Shown one piece after another: positions 63,521-64,000 of a stretch of DNA of 64,000 bases. The stretch's first letter is position 1; each line of letters opens with the position of its first letter. The notes beneath the pieces were generated by a model. That model ran no database searches and was not told the origin of the DNA. It saw nothing but the letters and a program-made list of their open reading frames with translations. The translations under genes were made by a program, and so were the position numbers. Origin of the DNA: Hydractinia symbiolongicarpus (Eukaryota; Cnidaria; Hydrozoa; Anthoathecata; Hydractiniidae); contig NC_079881.1 of the NCBI RefSeq assembly GCF_029227915.1, positions 4,032,001-4,096,000 of the forward strand. Direction: 5' to 3'.

Positions 63521-64000
63521 ATAACTGGATAAAACGTATTTGTGTTCGTTTATCTATAATAATGTATTTAATAATATCCAAAATTAGCGAAAGAGTGTAC
63601 TCTTACAGTAACTGGAGGTATAAATATGAGAATTATGCAAGTAAAAAATGATAATGTCAATCAAATATCATTACACTGGCTACTGATTGTTTTTTTTCTG
63701 TTGCAGTGTGTTTAAAACATCCTCAGTTTCTGAAAAGAATTCCTGTCAATTTTACAAAAACCTGATATCCTGAGATATCCCTATTTCAAAAATTTTGTGG
63801 AAACTCTGAGGTCAAAAAACGTTAAGAATCTTGGCCAACAACTGTACTAAAAAAATGTTTTAATACATATTTACAAAATTTTAAATGTTCGTGGTTTTGT
63901 CGGCTACTGTAAACACTTATGATGGAGTTGATGATGGCAGGTACATTCCGTTTATTAATCGCTGGCTAATTAGTGCGGTAGAAATTAACAGTCTGTTAAT
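63521..64000. other. Right end of window, nothing recognised
   Basis: AT-rich sequence with no supported gene, splice pair or repeat. Confidence 0.4.

Overview
This is a eukaryotic, AT-rich, animal genome window. Intron-split genes with GT-AG boundaries, long introns, LINE, SINE, Penelope and DNA-transposon debris, and mini- and microsatellites all say metazoan. The style of the Ig/FN3 receptor, the mobile elements and the accessory genes of the large viral element suggest a cnidarian, probably a hydrozoan, but that is inference from memory of similar sequences, not a search.

Layout. (1) 1-18.5 kb, plus strand: the 3' part of a large cell-surface gene. Fifteen exons encode eight Ig domains, two FN3 domains, a membrane-proximal region like that of type IIB receptor tyrosine phosphatases, one transmembrane helix and a short basic tail. 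The eight Ig exons look like a four-exon block duplicated once. Its introns hold a LINE tail, a THAP/TTAA DNA transposon with a second transposon nested inside it, a 5'-truncated LINE with a 121-bp duplication, and a 99-bp minisatellite. (2) 20.86-21.36 kb: a one-exon claudin/PMP22-like four-helix membrane protein. (3) 22,200-37,684: a complete, apparently young Polinton/Maverick (endogenous virus-like DNA transposon). It has about 260-bp terminal inverted repeats that look identical, AG...CT ends and a CATCT target-site duplication. It encodes a protein-primed DNA polymerase B, a DDE integrase, a packaging ATPase, putative major and minor capsid proteins and about ten accessory proteins. Genes lie in divergent and convergent blocks with AT-rich divergent promoters and GTTAC-type hairpins at gene ends. 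(4) 39.3-41.7 kb: a non-autonomous element with long imperfect inverted repeats. (5) 42.4-46.1 kb: a six-exon canopy/saposin-like ER protein gene with a signal peptide and a KEEL C-terminus. (6) 48-57.5 kb: segmental duplications around a 2.4-kb, 22-bp minisatellite, then a 46-bp minisatellite, leading into a small two-exon gene of unknown function at 57.5 kb. The leader of that gene resembles the upstream duplicated units. (7) 58-64 kb: microsatellite, short palindromic repeats, a SINE, and a Penelope-like element with a head-to-head inverted partial copy.

In the Polinton, the polymerase and integrase would handle replication and insertion, and the capsid and ATPase block would make particles. 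Seven small membrane or coiled-coil genes and two SAP-like DNA-binding genes have no assigned function. No adenovirus-type maturation protease is seen. This accessory set, and the repeated SAP modules fused to the polymerase, are the most interesting and least described parts of the window.
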